From contig NZ_CP022113.1 of the NCBI RefSeq assembly GCF_000730165.1, positions 761,363 through 825,362 on the forward strand: a stretch of 64,000 bases of DNA, read 5' to 3'. Shown one piece after another: positions 17,001-21,969 of the stretch (the first letter of the stretch is position 1; every line of letters starts with the position of its first letter). The position numbers were made by a program, and so were the translations under genes. Below the pieces are notes generated by a model. It made no database searches, was not told where the DNA came from, and was given only the letters and a program-made list of their open reading frames with translations. This DNA is from Nitrospirillum viridazoti CBAmc. GTDB taxonomy: Bacteria > Pseudomonadota > Alphaproteobacteria > Azospirillales > Azospirillaceae.

Positions 17001-19505
17001 CTGGCCACGCTGAGCTACGCCACGACCGCCACAACCACGGGCGCGGACGTCCTGACCGTGGCGCTGAGCGATGGCGGCAGCAACCGCATCGGCGGCGCCA
17101 AGTCCACCGTGCAGACCATCACCATCAACCTGACCGGCAACGACACGCCGGTCCTGACCGTGGCCGGGGCGCAGAGCTACAACGACACCAACGCCCACGC
17201 CATCACGGGCGTCAGCATCAGCGACAGCCTGACCGGCACCACGGTCACGGCCACCGTGACGGCCACTAAGGGCAATGTCGCCGCCACCGCGTCGGGCGCC
17301 GCCACCCTGGCCGGCAATGGCACGGGCAGCCTGACCATCACGGGCAGCCTGGCCGATGTGAACGCCACCCTGGCCAGCCTGACCTATGCCACCACGGCGA
17401 CGGCCACCGGCAGCGACACCATCACGGTGACCGCCAACGATGGTGGCACCGCCCGCATCGGCGGGGCGAAGTCCACCGTCCAGACCATCGCGGTCAGCCT
17501 AACCGGCAACGACACGCCCGTGGTGACCGTGCCGGGGGCGCAGAGCTATAATGATAGCGACGCCCACGCCATCACCGGCATCAGCGTCAGCGATACCCTG
17601 TCGGGCAACACCGTCACGGTGGCCCTGCTGGCCGGCAAGGGCAACGTCACGGTCACCGCCTCCGGCGGCGCCGTGGTGTCGGGCAACGGCAGCGGCGTGG
17701 TTTCCATCACCGGCAGCGTGGCCGACGTAAACGCCACCCTGGCCAGCCTGACCTACGCCACCACCGCCACAACCACGGACACCGACACCCTCACGGTGGC
17801 CATCAGTGATGGCGGCACCAGCCGCATCGGCGGCGTGAAGTCCGCCGTGCGCACGGTGGCCATCAGCCTGACCGGCAACGACACGCCCGTCCTGACCTTG
17901 CCGGGCGCCCAGAACCTGTCCGCCACCGGCAACCAGGCCATCACCGGCATCAGCGTCAGTGACACCCTGACCGGCGGCACCATCAGCGTCCTGGTGAAGG
18001 ACGGCTTCGACGGTCAGCTGGTCATGGCGGCCTCGGGCGCCGCCACCCTGACCGGCAACGGCACCGGCACGGTCATCGTCCGCGGCAGCGTGGCCGACGT
18101 GAACGCCACCCTGGCCACCCTGAACCTGACCCCTGCCACCACCGGCAACGACATCATCACCGTGACCGTCAGCGACGGCGGCACGAACCGGGTGGGCGGC
18201 GCCAAGACGGCCAGCGGCATCATCGGCGTGACCATCAACCCGGTGGTGGTGCCGCAGCCCCCAGCCACGACCACCACCACACCGACGACCACGGCCACGA
18301 CGGCGCCGACAACCACGACGACCAGCACCTTGATCGTGACGCCCACGGTGGCCGCGACCAGCACCGCGACGACCACCGTGGCCCTGACCCAAACGGTGGG
18401 CACGGGCAACGCCGGCGTCAGCGGCACACCCAGCGCCGGCCTGAGCGGCAACAGCGTCATCAGCACCAGCGCGACCAGCACAAACACGACGACAACCTCG
18501 ACCGCCACCACCAGCATCATCACCGCGTTGGCGACCGACACCAGCACGTTGACCAGCACCAGCCGGTCGACCACCACCACAACGGCCGCTGGCTCAACGA
18601 CCGCCACCCCAACCACCGCCGGCACAACCGCTGCCGGCACGACAGCGGGCAGTGCGACGCCCACCACCACGACGGCGAACACGACCACCGGGGCCGCGAC
18701 CACCGGGGCTGCGACGACCGGAACGACGACCACCTCCGCCGCCGCTATCAGCGCCGGCACCGGCGTGGTCGCCATTACCTCCTCCGCCAGCGGCACCACC
18801 CCGCTGACCCTGGCCAACCAGGTCAGCAACCAAGTGGTCACCGCCGGCCAGCAAGTGACCTTCCAGCTGCCGCAGGGCACCTTCCAGAGCAGCGACCCGC
18901 AGGTGACGCTGGAGGCGCGGCAGGCCAACGGCGAACCGCTGCCTGCGTGGCTGACCTTCAACCCGGCCAACGGTACCTTCAGCGGCCAGCCGCCGGCGGG
19001 CGAGAACGGCAACGTCGCCATCACCGTCACGGCGCGCGACAGCAACGGCAATGTCGCCGAGGCCAAGTTCAACATGGCGGTGGGCCAGCAGCAGAACGGC
19101 ACCGGCGGGCCCGGCGGCCAGGGCCCGCAGGGACCGGGCAACCGCGCCCCGCAGCAGCATGCCGCCAATGACCCGGCGACTGCCGTTCCCGCCGATCTGA
19201 ACCCGGTGCAGCTGGCCGCCTATACCGGCCGTGACGCGGCGGCCCAGGATCTGGCCGCCAAGACCGCCAACGGCCCCGGCAAGGTACCGGCGGGCAAGCT
19301 GTCGCTGACGGCGCAGCTTCAGGCCGCCGCCCAGGCGCAGAAGGCCGTGGGCTTCGGTAGCGGCACCTTCGGCGCCACACATCACGGCATCGTCGACGAC
19401 ACCGTGTCCCTTCTCGCCAGCTTGCTGGACGTGTTCGGCGGCACCGCCCCACAGCACGGCCCGGCCCTTCCCGCCCACCACGCTTCCACCACCACGACCG
19501 CCTGA
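2007..19505 (+). CDS. Giant LEPR-XLL / DUF4347 repetitive adhesin, about 5,830 residues
   Basis: A single uninterrupted frame of 17.5 kb. Order of parts: an N-terminal LEPRMMFDAA motif (residues about 21-31) with no Sec signal peptide; an Ala/Thr-rich linker; DUF4347 (bases about 2416-2880, with VILLGEGQ and LLLGCSIAAT); Ig/cadherin-like units (about 3130-4420); a long array of autotransporter-associated beta-strand repeats built on LTLSGTNTYTG (about 4730-11400); mixed cadherin-like units (about 11780-14940); nine repeats of about 123 residues (about 14940-18240); a Thr-rich stretch; a He_PIG-like Ig domain (about 18830-19080); and an Ala/Gln-rich C-terminus. There is no autotransporter barrel and no RTX nonapeptide block. 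The ATG at 2007 has GGTGAG eight bases upstream; GTG at 1998 is the alternative. The downstream TolC/HlyD/M50 genes are the likely export machinery. An adhesion or biofilm role is inferred from the family. Confidence 0.92.
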   Translation: MPDGSRPPARKNAPRALRLALEPRMMFDAAAAATAATVTKTATTATVDTHTDAAASTALLDAAAKAATATATDTSAKSTASGPSSSTGSGTGATAGTTTDTVKTTDTAKTATAETAKVADTSTAATVTPTTTTTSGVHEVVIVDTSVADYQTLIAGMDPSVPVILLGEGQRTVHGIAQALSGYKNLDTVILVTEGGDGGIILGGNHVLTDGDLASRASDLAAIGASMKTGGDFLLLGCSIAATDTGKQFVDDFARYLGNDIDVAASTDRTGPASLGGDWVLEYTTGAAIDTVLPFTVAGMENIDHCLGCTAGTQSASGFATIYHNGTNIGGYSRHSGNPYVLFWDPGHTGTQFNPANNIYTTSLNAFLARTDVAQCQDLPSVSGTHTSTANDNATATPFSGVSFTDSTSGATSYSIDITLDANNGTLTGTGLTSTDGTHYTLTASSTATLQTNLRALVFTPTANQVAPTSTKVTTFTLTPKDNTTTGTADSTSKITVTSINDAPTLDASKSPVLTSEMNTVASTPTGAVGTLVSALVGIGTGVSNVTDPDVNAVTGLAITATDTTNGTWYYTTNGGTNWTSVATVSNTSALLLKADANTRLYFAPSSSYTGTATITFRAWDQTSGTAGSKVTTATNGGTTAFSSATDTAGITVTGANAAPVITNLAGDTVAWVDASTAVRLDSSTAASVSDTENDSAGWASGSLVVQRVTAGSADATANDVFSFDNSVSVSGGTVTVNGHALTFTNTGGVLTISLTASATSADVAALIHAVQYSNATPFGDATIRFALSDGSGNTTNADLTVTSSTIYVTTTADQSSGAAADGFSLREALARSVSQTGADTVVIGDSVTGTITLASGVTLGAGDTLKYAPTTAGSLTIAATSGGLALGGAGTLSVGSGDTLTISAGVSGTGSTLTKTGAGTVTLSGTNTYTGATTVSDGTLALGAMGSTASLTLDGGTLKSTAAFSSSTAITVNSGGGTIDYTAGSVTLSGAITGSGALDAKSTTAGNAIKLSGNSTFSGGITVDGGILDISSANAIGTGTLTFNSGKIRSTTAAYTLANNLVINGNVLLAGSFGMTFTGTVDLGGGTRTINDQLGAGKDLTFSGVVSNGSLNVASQLTGGTYASLVLSGTSNTYTNVTVTSGTLSIAGAGSLGSGSVTLAGGTLLVNGAASIAKNIAVTASSTIQVASGNAATLSGNITGSTGTLTLSTGTGANDGLTLSGANTFSGAISIGAGTVTASGGSAIADTSAVTVASGATLALAASETIGSLAGAGTVSLGSFNTLTAGGDNTSTTFSGAITGTGGLTKAGTGTLTLSGTNTYTGATTISAGEIMVSGGSAISDSSAVSVASGATLQLEASDETVGSLNGAGTVTLNGGSLTLGGNNTSTTFSGVIQDGTALNGGITKTGTGTLTLSGTNTYTGTTTISAGTLEAASSAALGSSTGATTVASGATLQVDNGVTIADALTIAGAGTSSSGAINLSSGSATLSGNVTLSAASSIYVGDTATLTLGGTLAGAFTLTHNFGNGALVLTANNSAAATALNIQVGTLSITDQTNLTTGTLTLNMGNTGVGGLLVTGSNVTISKNITLGASGGIISNANALTLSGNITGGVSSNLSHVISLTKVGAGKLTLSGTNTYTSSTGALGATMVSAGTLSVTNATNLGSTTINGAVILNGGALEVTGSAVTLANAIVLSANGTISATNSATLSGVISGSKNLTSAGAGTLTLSGANTYTGTTSVTAGTLSITDNTNLSTAALTLNGGTLAVTGTAVTLTNAVTLGSSGGTVSDANALTLSGVVSGTGNLTKTGVGTLTLSGTNTYTGTTTVSAGTLSITDSTNLGSGGLTLDGGTLTLTGTTVTLSGNILLSTGGGTISTANTLTLSGVISGAGNLTTAGAGTIILSGANTYTGTTTISAGKLEAATSSALGTSAGGTTIASTGTLLIDDGVTLADAVSTAGNGSLTLNTSTGSATVSGNVTLTADARVNVSGTGTLTLSGTVGGAFTLYKNVGTGTLVLSGSNGTGATNLNVATGTLSITDQTNLTTGTLTLNGGALAVTGSAVTVSKAITLGSGGGTISNANDVTLSGVISSTGGLTKTGAGKLTLSGTNTYTGSTTISAGILAVAGLGSTSSLIFNGGTLLSTAAFSSSTAITVNSSGGTIDYTAGSVTLSGAISGSGALDAKSSTAGNAIKLSGNSTFSGGVTVDGGILDISSANAIGTGTLTFNSGKIRSTTAAYTLANNLVINGNLLLAGSFGMTFTGTVDLGGGTRSINDQLGAGKDLTFSGVVGNGSLNITSQLTGGTYASVVLSGTSNTYTNATVTSGTLSIAGAGSLGSGSVTLAGGTLLVNGAASIAKNIAVTASSTIQVASGNAATLSGNITGSTGTLTLSTGTGANDGLTLSGTNTYSGAISIGAGTVTASGGSAIADTSAVTVASGATLALAASETIGSLAGAGTVSLGSFNTLTTGGDNTSTVFSGAITGTGGLTKAGTGTLELSGTNTYTGATTISAGEIMVSSGSAISDSSAVSVASGATLILQASNETVGSLSGAGTLTLNGGSLTLGGDNTSTTFSGVIQDGTALNGGITKAGSGTLTLSGTNTYTGTTTISAGTLEAASSGALGSSTGATTVASGATLQVDNGVTIADALTIAGAGTSSSGAINLSSGSATLSGNVTLSAASSIYVGDTATLTLGGALAGAFTLTHNFGNGALVLTANNSAGATALNIQVGTLSITDQTNLTTGTLTLNMGNTGVGGLLVTGSNVTISKNITLGASGGIISNANALTLSGNITGGVSSNLSHVISLTKVGAGKLTLSGTNTYTSSTGALGATMVSAGTLSVTGATNLGSTTINGAVILNGGALEVTGSAVTLANAIVLSANGTISATNSATLSGVISGSKNLTLNGVGTLTFSGANTYTGTTTVVDGTLNIGASANLGSGALTLNGGTLAVTGSSVSLSQAVALGSNGGTVSTANALTLSGVISGSGDLTMNGGGTVTLSGTNTYTGDTTVRDATLRIAAATNLGGSALTLNGGTLTVTGSSVSLSQNLNISVNNGTLNTDNSLTLSGTVSGFGSLFKGGTGTVTLSGDGSGYTETTYVQAGTLALTGSVGGDVNVQDGATLAGTGTVGGNLRVYGGGTLAPGVEGVNNGIGTLTVTGNVNLGGALQIQIAGTSGNNDVLSVGGNVVLNDGSGNAGTLTLSAVGGYTVALGDSFTIVNNTGSGTTDTTAFHNLDSNGQADLSGGKALITNSGGTGNDIVASVLNAAPNLNATPVTNANYIEGADAVTLFSAATVSTGESNQKIHSLTVALAGLADGGAETLQVDGTLVSLTNQNTVTTTNGYTVSVLVTTSTSGNVVQYAAGVTITKAGDFSAADAESLINGLGYKNTSDDPTPGSGRTIALTVIQDNGGTANGGHDTTAVYIVSTVTITPVNNSPTLPSSGAVSTIPATPINTTSNTVTVSSILGDAGYVDVDGHGVSGVAITGLSGAGTWQYSTDGTNWFGVGTVSTSSGLLLNSTAQLRYVPNGSTAETATLTFKGWDETSGTASSGSTRQTADTTTNGGTTAYSANNGTLSVETQGAVMTAGGSVTYVEAGTAGAIDTTITVSDSVVSTLTSATVTIGSVVAGDVLTFVNTANITGSYDSSTGVLTLTGSDTLANYQAALRSITFSSTSQDPTLGGTRASRTVTWSVNDGIAPSAGVTSTVNITAVNDAPTFSTTPATSPVFTEGGSAVSLFSGTTISAIEAGQKISGLTLTVGGLADGTSEVLSIDGQDVTLVDGTSVTTTANGYGVAVSVTSGTATVTITKSGGATAAAAQTLVDGLTYKDTSSDPTAGSGRTVTLTAIQDNGGTANSGHDTTTLTAGTTITLHPINQAPTLTTTPATSPNYVEGANATALFSGTTVSTSEASQSVHAITLTVGGLADGASETLSIDGQSVALTNGNSATTTANGYSVSVSVNSGTATVTITKAGDFSASAAQTLVNGLAYKNTSDDPTAGSGRTVTLTSVQDNGGTANGGADTTTLTASTTVTITPVNDAPTLPSGAAVTGPGTPGTTPSAGVTVSSLLSDAGYADPDAHGVGGIAITAIAGSPGTWEYSTDGGTTWNSVGSVSPTSALLLDGTAQLRFTPSAFSVGTSALTFKAWDETSGTATSGATRGTGDITTGGTAYSTNVGTLSIAAQGITLTAGGTSSYAEAGTATVIDSSLTLTDTATNTLTSAIVEIAGGVAGDLLSFTAQNGITGSYNSLTGFLSLSGSASVADYQAALRSITFSSTSQDPTLGGTRNSRTIAWFANDGIQLSLSATSTVNITAVNTAPVLTVPDAQTITDTLAHGLSVSVADPDAGTGIETVTLGAGKGNLAVTASGSASVTGTGTGSVTITGTLADVNATLASLTYTTTVTASDSDTITIGVNDGGNTGTGGALTDAKTIAVTLTGNAAPTVSVAGTQSYTDTNSHAITGVGVTDNLAGNTVTATVSDLHGNLGFTAAGSASVTGAGTGSVTITGSLADVNATLATLTYATTATATGTDTITVTVNDGGGNLIGGAKSTTQTIAVNLTGNDTPSLALPGGQSYVDQAGHAITGVAITDALPGGTVTATVSDLHGNLSFTAAGSATVTGGGTGSVTITGSLADVNATLATLSYATTLSTVGSDTITVAVNDGGTARIGGAKSTSGTIAVAIATNDTPVLTVAGAQAYDDTNAHAITGVSVADTYNGTITATVSDLHGNLGFTASGAASITGGGTGSVTITGTLADVNATLATLTYTTTATATGSDTITVTVNDGGGNLIGGAKSATQTIAVNLTGNDTPVLTVAGAQSYNDTSAHAITGVSISDTLQGGTVTATVADLHGNLGLTASGSASVTGGGTGSVTITGSLADVNATLATLTYATTATATGSDTIIVSVNDGGTSRIGGAKAAVQTIAVNLTGNDTPVLTVAGTQTYTDTNVHAITGVSVSDSLQGSTVTAALIATQGNISVTASGSATVSGSGSGVVSITGSLADVNATLATLSYATTATTTGADVLTVALSDGGSNRIGGAKSTVQTITINLTGNDTPVLTVAGAQSYNDTNAHAITGVSISDSLTGTTVTATVTATKGNVAATASGAATLAGNGTGSLTITGSLADVNATLASLTYATTATATGSDTITVTANDGGTARIGGAKSTVQTIAVSLTGNDTPVVTVPGAQSYNDSDAHAITGISVSDTLSGNTVTVALLAGKGNVTVTASGGAVVSGNGSGVVSITGSVADVNATLASLTYATTATTTDTDTLTVAISDGGTSRIGGVKSAVRTVAISLTGNDTPVLTLPGAQNLSATGNQAITGISVSDTLTGGTISVLVKDGFDGQLVMAASGAATLTGNGTGTVIVRGSVADVNATLATLNLTPATTGNDIITVTVSDGGTNRVGGAKTASGIIGVTINPVVVPQPPATTTTTPTTTATTAPTTTTTSTLIVTPTVAATSTATTTVALTQTVGTGNAGVSGTPSAGLSGNSVISTSATSTNTTTTSTATTSIITALATDTSTLTSTSRSTTTTTAAGSTTATPTTAGTTAAGTTAGSATPTTTTANTTTGAATTGAATTGTTTTSAAAISAGTGVVAITSSASGTTPLTLANQVSNQVVTAGQQVTFQLPQGTFQSSDPQVTLEARQANGEPLPAWLTFNPANGTFSGQPPAGENGNVAITVTARDSNGNVAEAKFNMAVGQQQNGTGGPGGQGPQGPGNRAPQQHAANDPATAVPADLNPVQLAAYTGRDAAAQDLAAKTANGPGKVPAGKLSLTAQLQAAAQAQKAVGFGSGTFGATHHGIVDDTVSLLASLLDVFGGTAPQHGPALPAHHASTTTTA
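4900..7160 (+). repeat. Copy A of a 2.3-kb near-identical internal duplication
   Basis: This part of the adhesin gene matches bases 8440-10700 almost base for base at a constant offset of 3,540 bases (1,180 codons). Many 60-base stretches are identical; for example 6481-6540 equals 10021-10080. The offset is a multiple of three, so the frame is kept. The encoded block is a set of beta-strand repeats ending where both copies read TTCCAAAAACCTGAC. Confidence 0.9.
8440..10700 (+). repeat. Copy B of the 2.3-kb internal duplication
   Basis: Second copy of the block at 4900-7160. Differences are scattered single substitutions, such as CGCACC versus CGCAGC near 5275/8815. The copies diverge abruptly at about 10701, where ACATTGAACGG replaces ACCTCGGCGGG. 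The 1.28 kb between the copies holds related but diverged beta-strand repeats. Confidence 0.9.
14940..18240 (+). repeat. Nine tandem cadherin-like repeats of about 123 residues
   Basis: Each unit begins with a version of PVLTVAGAQSYNDTNAHAI, carries a VTITGSLADVNATL core and ends with DGG...IGGAKS...IAVNLTGND. I count nine units by their start motif. The period is 369 bases for most units and 378 for an early one. This is one stalk segment of the adhesin. Units 4 to 8 are most alike and the last has diverged (start AQNLSATGNQAI). Confidence 0.85.
18250..18770 (+). other. Thr-rich low-complexity segment of the adhesin
   Basis: About 170 residues made mostly of Thr with Ala, Ser and Gly (runs such as PATTTTTPTTTATTAPTTTT), with few charged residues. 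It separates the nine-repeat stalk from the C-terminal Ig-like domain. It resembles mucin-like spacer regions that cross the outer envelope or carry O-glycans; that role is inference. Confidence 0.7.
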
Positions 19506-19511
19506 GGCTCC

Positions 19512-21107
19512 ATGACGTCCTTGCCTTATTCCGCGCCGGCGCGGCGCACCCGCCCGCGTACCGTGGCGACGCCCATTGTCGCCGGAGCCTTGGTGGCCTT
19601 GCTGGCGGGGTGTTCCGTCACCCCCCGCCCCTTGACGTCGGATGAGAACCAGACCCGCGCCACCGAGGCGCTGAAGCTCGTTCGCGACCGCATTGATCCG
19701 GTGACGGTCGCCGTCTCCCTGGACGAGGCCATCGCCCGGGCGGTCAAGTACAACCTGGACCACCGGCTGGCGCTGATGGACCAGGCCATCGCCAACCGCC
19801 AGATCGACGTGTCGCGCTGGGACCTGTTGCCCAAGCTGGTGGTGGACGGTGGCCTGACGGCGCGCAGTAACGAACTGGCCTCGTCCTCCTACTCCATCCT
19901 GACCGGCAAGCAGTCGCTGGAGCCCTCAATCTCCAGCGACCGCCGCTCCGGCACCGCCGACCTGCAGCTGAGCTGGAGCGTCCTGGACTTCGGCATCAGC
20001 TATTACCAGGCCCGGCAGAACGGCGACCGGGCCCTGGCCACGGCCGAGAAGCGCCGCTCGGCGGTCAACAGCATCGTGCAGCAGGTCCGCGCCGCCTATT
20101 GGCAGGCCGTGGCGGCCGAGAAGATCGGCGACCGCATCAACCCCATCCTGGCCGATGCCCGCCAGGCCCTGGAAGACACCCGCCAGGTAGAGAAGCAGCG
20201 CCTGAAGCCCATGCTGGACGTGCTGCGGGACGAGAAGGCGACCATCGACATCATCCGCCAGCTGGAGAACCTGCAGGCCGACCTGGCGCTGGCCAAGACC
20301 CAGTTGGCGGCCTTGATGGGTCTGCCCCCGGGGACGCCCTACCAGCTGGTGTTGCCGGACAACCCGACCGCCCTGCCGGAGATGAAGACCGCCATCACCG
20401 AGCTGGAACACACGGCCCTGATCAACCGCCCGGAACTGCGCGAGCAGGCGTACAACCGCCGCATCGCCACGGACGAGGTGCACAAGGCCTTCCTGAAGCT
20501 GTTCCCCAACCTGTCCATTCAGGGCGGTCTGGACTATGACAGCAACTCCTTCCTGGTGAACCAGCGGTGGGCCGAGGGGGGCTTGCGCCTGTCCTGGGGC
20601 CTGGTGAACCTGCTGGCCGGCAATGACTTCATGGGCCTGGCGGAGACGCAGCGTGACCAGGCCGAGGTGCGCAACCTAGCCCTGTCCATGGCCGTGCTGA
20701 CCCAGGTGAACGTGGCCTGGCAGCAGCTGGGCCGCGCCCGCACCCAGTACCTGGAAGCATCCGAGCTGGACAACATCGAGGGCCGTATCTACGACCAGGT
20801 GCTGGCGCAGCAGGAAAACAGCGCCGCCGGCAAGGTGGACCGCGTGCGGGCGTCCGCGTCGCGCATCGTGGCGGAACTGACCCGCGCCCGGGCCTACGCC
20901 GACATGCAGAACGCGCTGGCGTCACTGTACGTTTCGGTCGGCATCGATCCGCTGCCCCAGGCCGTGCCGGACTATTCGTTGAAGACCCTGACCGCCGCGG
21001 TGTCCACGGTGAACCGCCGTATCGAGAGCGGCATGTTCGGTGCCGAGGCGTCGGTCTCCGCCGAGACGCCGACACTGGACGACCCCGGCAAGGCCTTGAC
21101 GCAGTAA
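19512..21107 (+). CDS. TolC-family outer-membrane channel lipoprotein
   Basis: A 531-residue TolC/OEP-type protein. The N-terminus carries a hydrophobic stretch ending LLAGCS, a good lipobox with Cys at about residue 34. Two repeated alpha-helical OEP halves follow, the first around SLDEAIARAVKYNLDHRLAL and the second around HKAFLKLFPNLSIQGGLDYD. It starts six bases after the adhesin stop, so it is co-transcribed and probably translationally coupled. It should form the outer-membrane exit duct for the adhesin. The long C-terminal half with EQAYNRRIATDEV and RASASRIVAELTRA fits the family. It belongs with the adaptors encoded next. The partner assignment is inferred from the operon. Confidence 0.88.
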   Translation: MTSLPYSAPARRTRPRTVATPIVAGALVALLAGCSVTPRPLTSDENQTRATEALKLVRDRIDPVTVAVSLDEAIARAVKYNLDHRLALMDQAIANRQIDVSRWDLLPKLVVDGGLTARSNELASSSYSILTGKQSLEPSISSDRRSGTADLQLSWSVLDFGISYYQARQNGDRALATAEKRRSAVNSIVQQVRAAYWQAVAAEKIGDRINPILADARQALEDTRQVEKQRLKPMLDVLRDEKATIDIIRQLENLQADLALAKTQLAALMGLPPGTPYQLVLPDNPTALPEMKTAITELEHTALINRPELREQAYNRRIATDEVHKAFLKLFPNLSIQGGLDYDSNSFLVNQRWAEGGLRLSWGLVNLLAGNDFMGLAETQRDQAEVRNLALSMAVLTQVNVAWQQLGRARTQYLEASELDNIEGRIYDQVLAQQENSAAGKVDRVRASASRIVAELTRARAYADMQNALASLYVSVGIDPLPQAVPDYSLKTLTAAVSTVNRRIESGMFGAEASVSAETPTLDDPGKALTQ

Positions 21108-21218
21108 CTCCAGAGAGCCATAGCCAAAGCGGCGCCGGGCGGGGATCCTCCCTCCCGGCCCGTCTTGTTTCGGCGACCATCTGGCGCCGGCCTTTGCAAC
21201 GAAAAGCGAGTCCGCCCC

Positions 21219-21959
21219 TTGTTCCGCCCCCGGTTCAGCCTGATCCTGCCCGCGCTTCTTCTCGGCCTGTCCGTCACGGCCCACGGCGCCGACACCATGC
21301 CCGAGATCCGCGCCCAGTTGGTGCCCAAGCGCAGCACGGTGCTGTCGTCGCAAATCGCCGCCCAGATTTCGGAACTGCCGTTGCGCGAGGGCGACAGTTT
21401 CAGCGAGGGGCAAAAGCTGGTGGCCTTCGACTGCGGCATCCAGAAGGCGCGCCAAGCCAAGGCCAACGCCCAGGAGACTGCGACCCGCAAGACCTATGAG
21501 GTCAAGAGCAAGCTGAACACGCTGAATTCCATCGGCGTATTGGAAGTGGAAACAGCGGCGGCGGAGCACGCCATGGCCGAAGCCGAACAGCAGATGGCGC
21601 GCGAGGTCGCGTCGCATTGCGTGGTCACCGCCCCGTTCGCCGGCCGCATGGGGCCGGTGGATGTGAAACGCTTCCAATCGGTGGCGGAAGGGCAGAAACT
21701 GCTGGAGATCCTGGACCCGACGGAACTGGAGGCGGAAATGCTGGTGCCGTCGTCGTGGCTGAAGTGGCTGAAGCCGGGTTTCGCGCTGGAAATCGGCATT
21801 GAGGAAACGGGCCGCAAGTACCCGGCCAAGGTGGCCCGCCTGTCGCCGCGCATCGATCCCGTCTCGCAGAGCATCCGGGTCTTCGCCGTCATCGACGGCA
21901 AATTCCCGGAGTTGTTGCCGGGCATGAGCGGTCGCGCCATCGTCGCGGCTCCGAATTGA
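21219..21959 (+). CDS. HlyD/RND-type periplasmic adaptor, short form
   Basis: A 246-residue adaptor with an N-terminal signal peptide (FRPRFSLILPALLLGLSVTAHG), a lipoyl/barrel-sandwich half (AQLVPKRSTVLSSQIAAQI, LREGDSFSEGQKLVAFDC), a short coiled hairpin, the matching half (CVVTAPFAGRMGPVDVKRFQ) and a beta-barrel end. No ATG is available near the start. I chose TTG at 21219 because it opens directly onto the signal peptide; TTG at 21165 would add 18 residues. At this length the hairpin is short compared with HlyD of type I systems. It lies between the TolC gene and a second adaptor, so it is probably the periplasmic bridge of the same complex. Confidence 0.8.
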   Translation: MFRPRFSLILPALLLGLSVTAHGADTMPEIRAQLVPKRSTVLSSQIAAQISELPLREGDSFSEGQKLVAFDCGIQKARQAKANAQETATRKTYEVKSKLNTLNSIGVLEVETAAAEHAMAEAEQQMAREVASHCVVTAPFAGRMGPVDVKRFQSVAEGQKLLEILDPTELEAEMLVPSSWLKWLKPGFALEIGIEETGRKYPAKVARLSPRIDPVSQSIRVFAVIDGKFPELLPGMSGRAIVAAPN

Positions 21960-21969
21960 GGATAGGGTG

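Noticed and set aside
14604..17198. 864-codon antisense frame in the repeat array
   Set aside because: Its internal period follows the 369-base adhesin repeat and the product is GDG/GQGG-rich with no domain.
4730..18240. CRISPR or mobile-element repeats
   Set aside because: All repeats are in frame and encode recognisable adhesin domains; no transposase or terminal inverted repeats.
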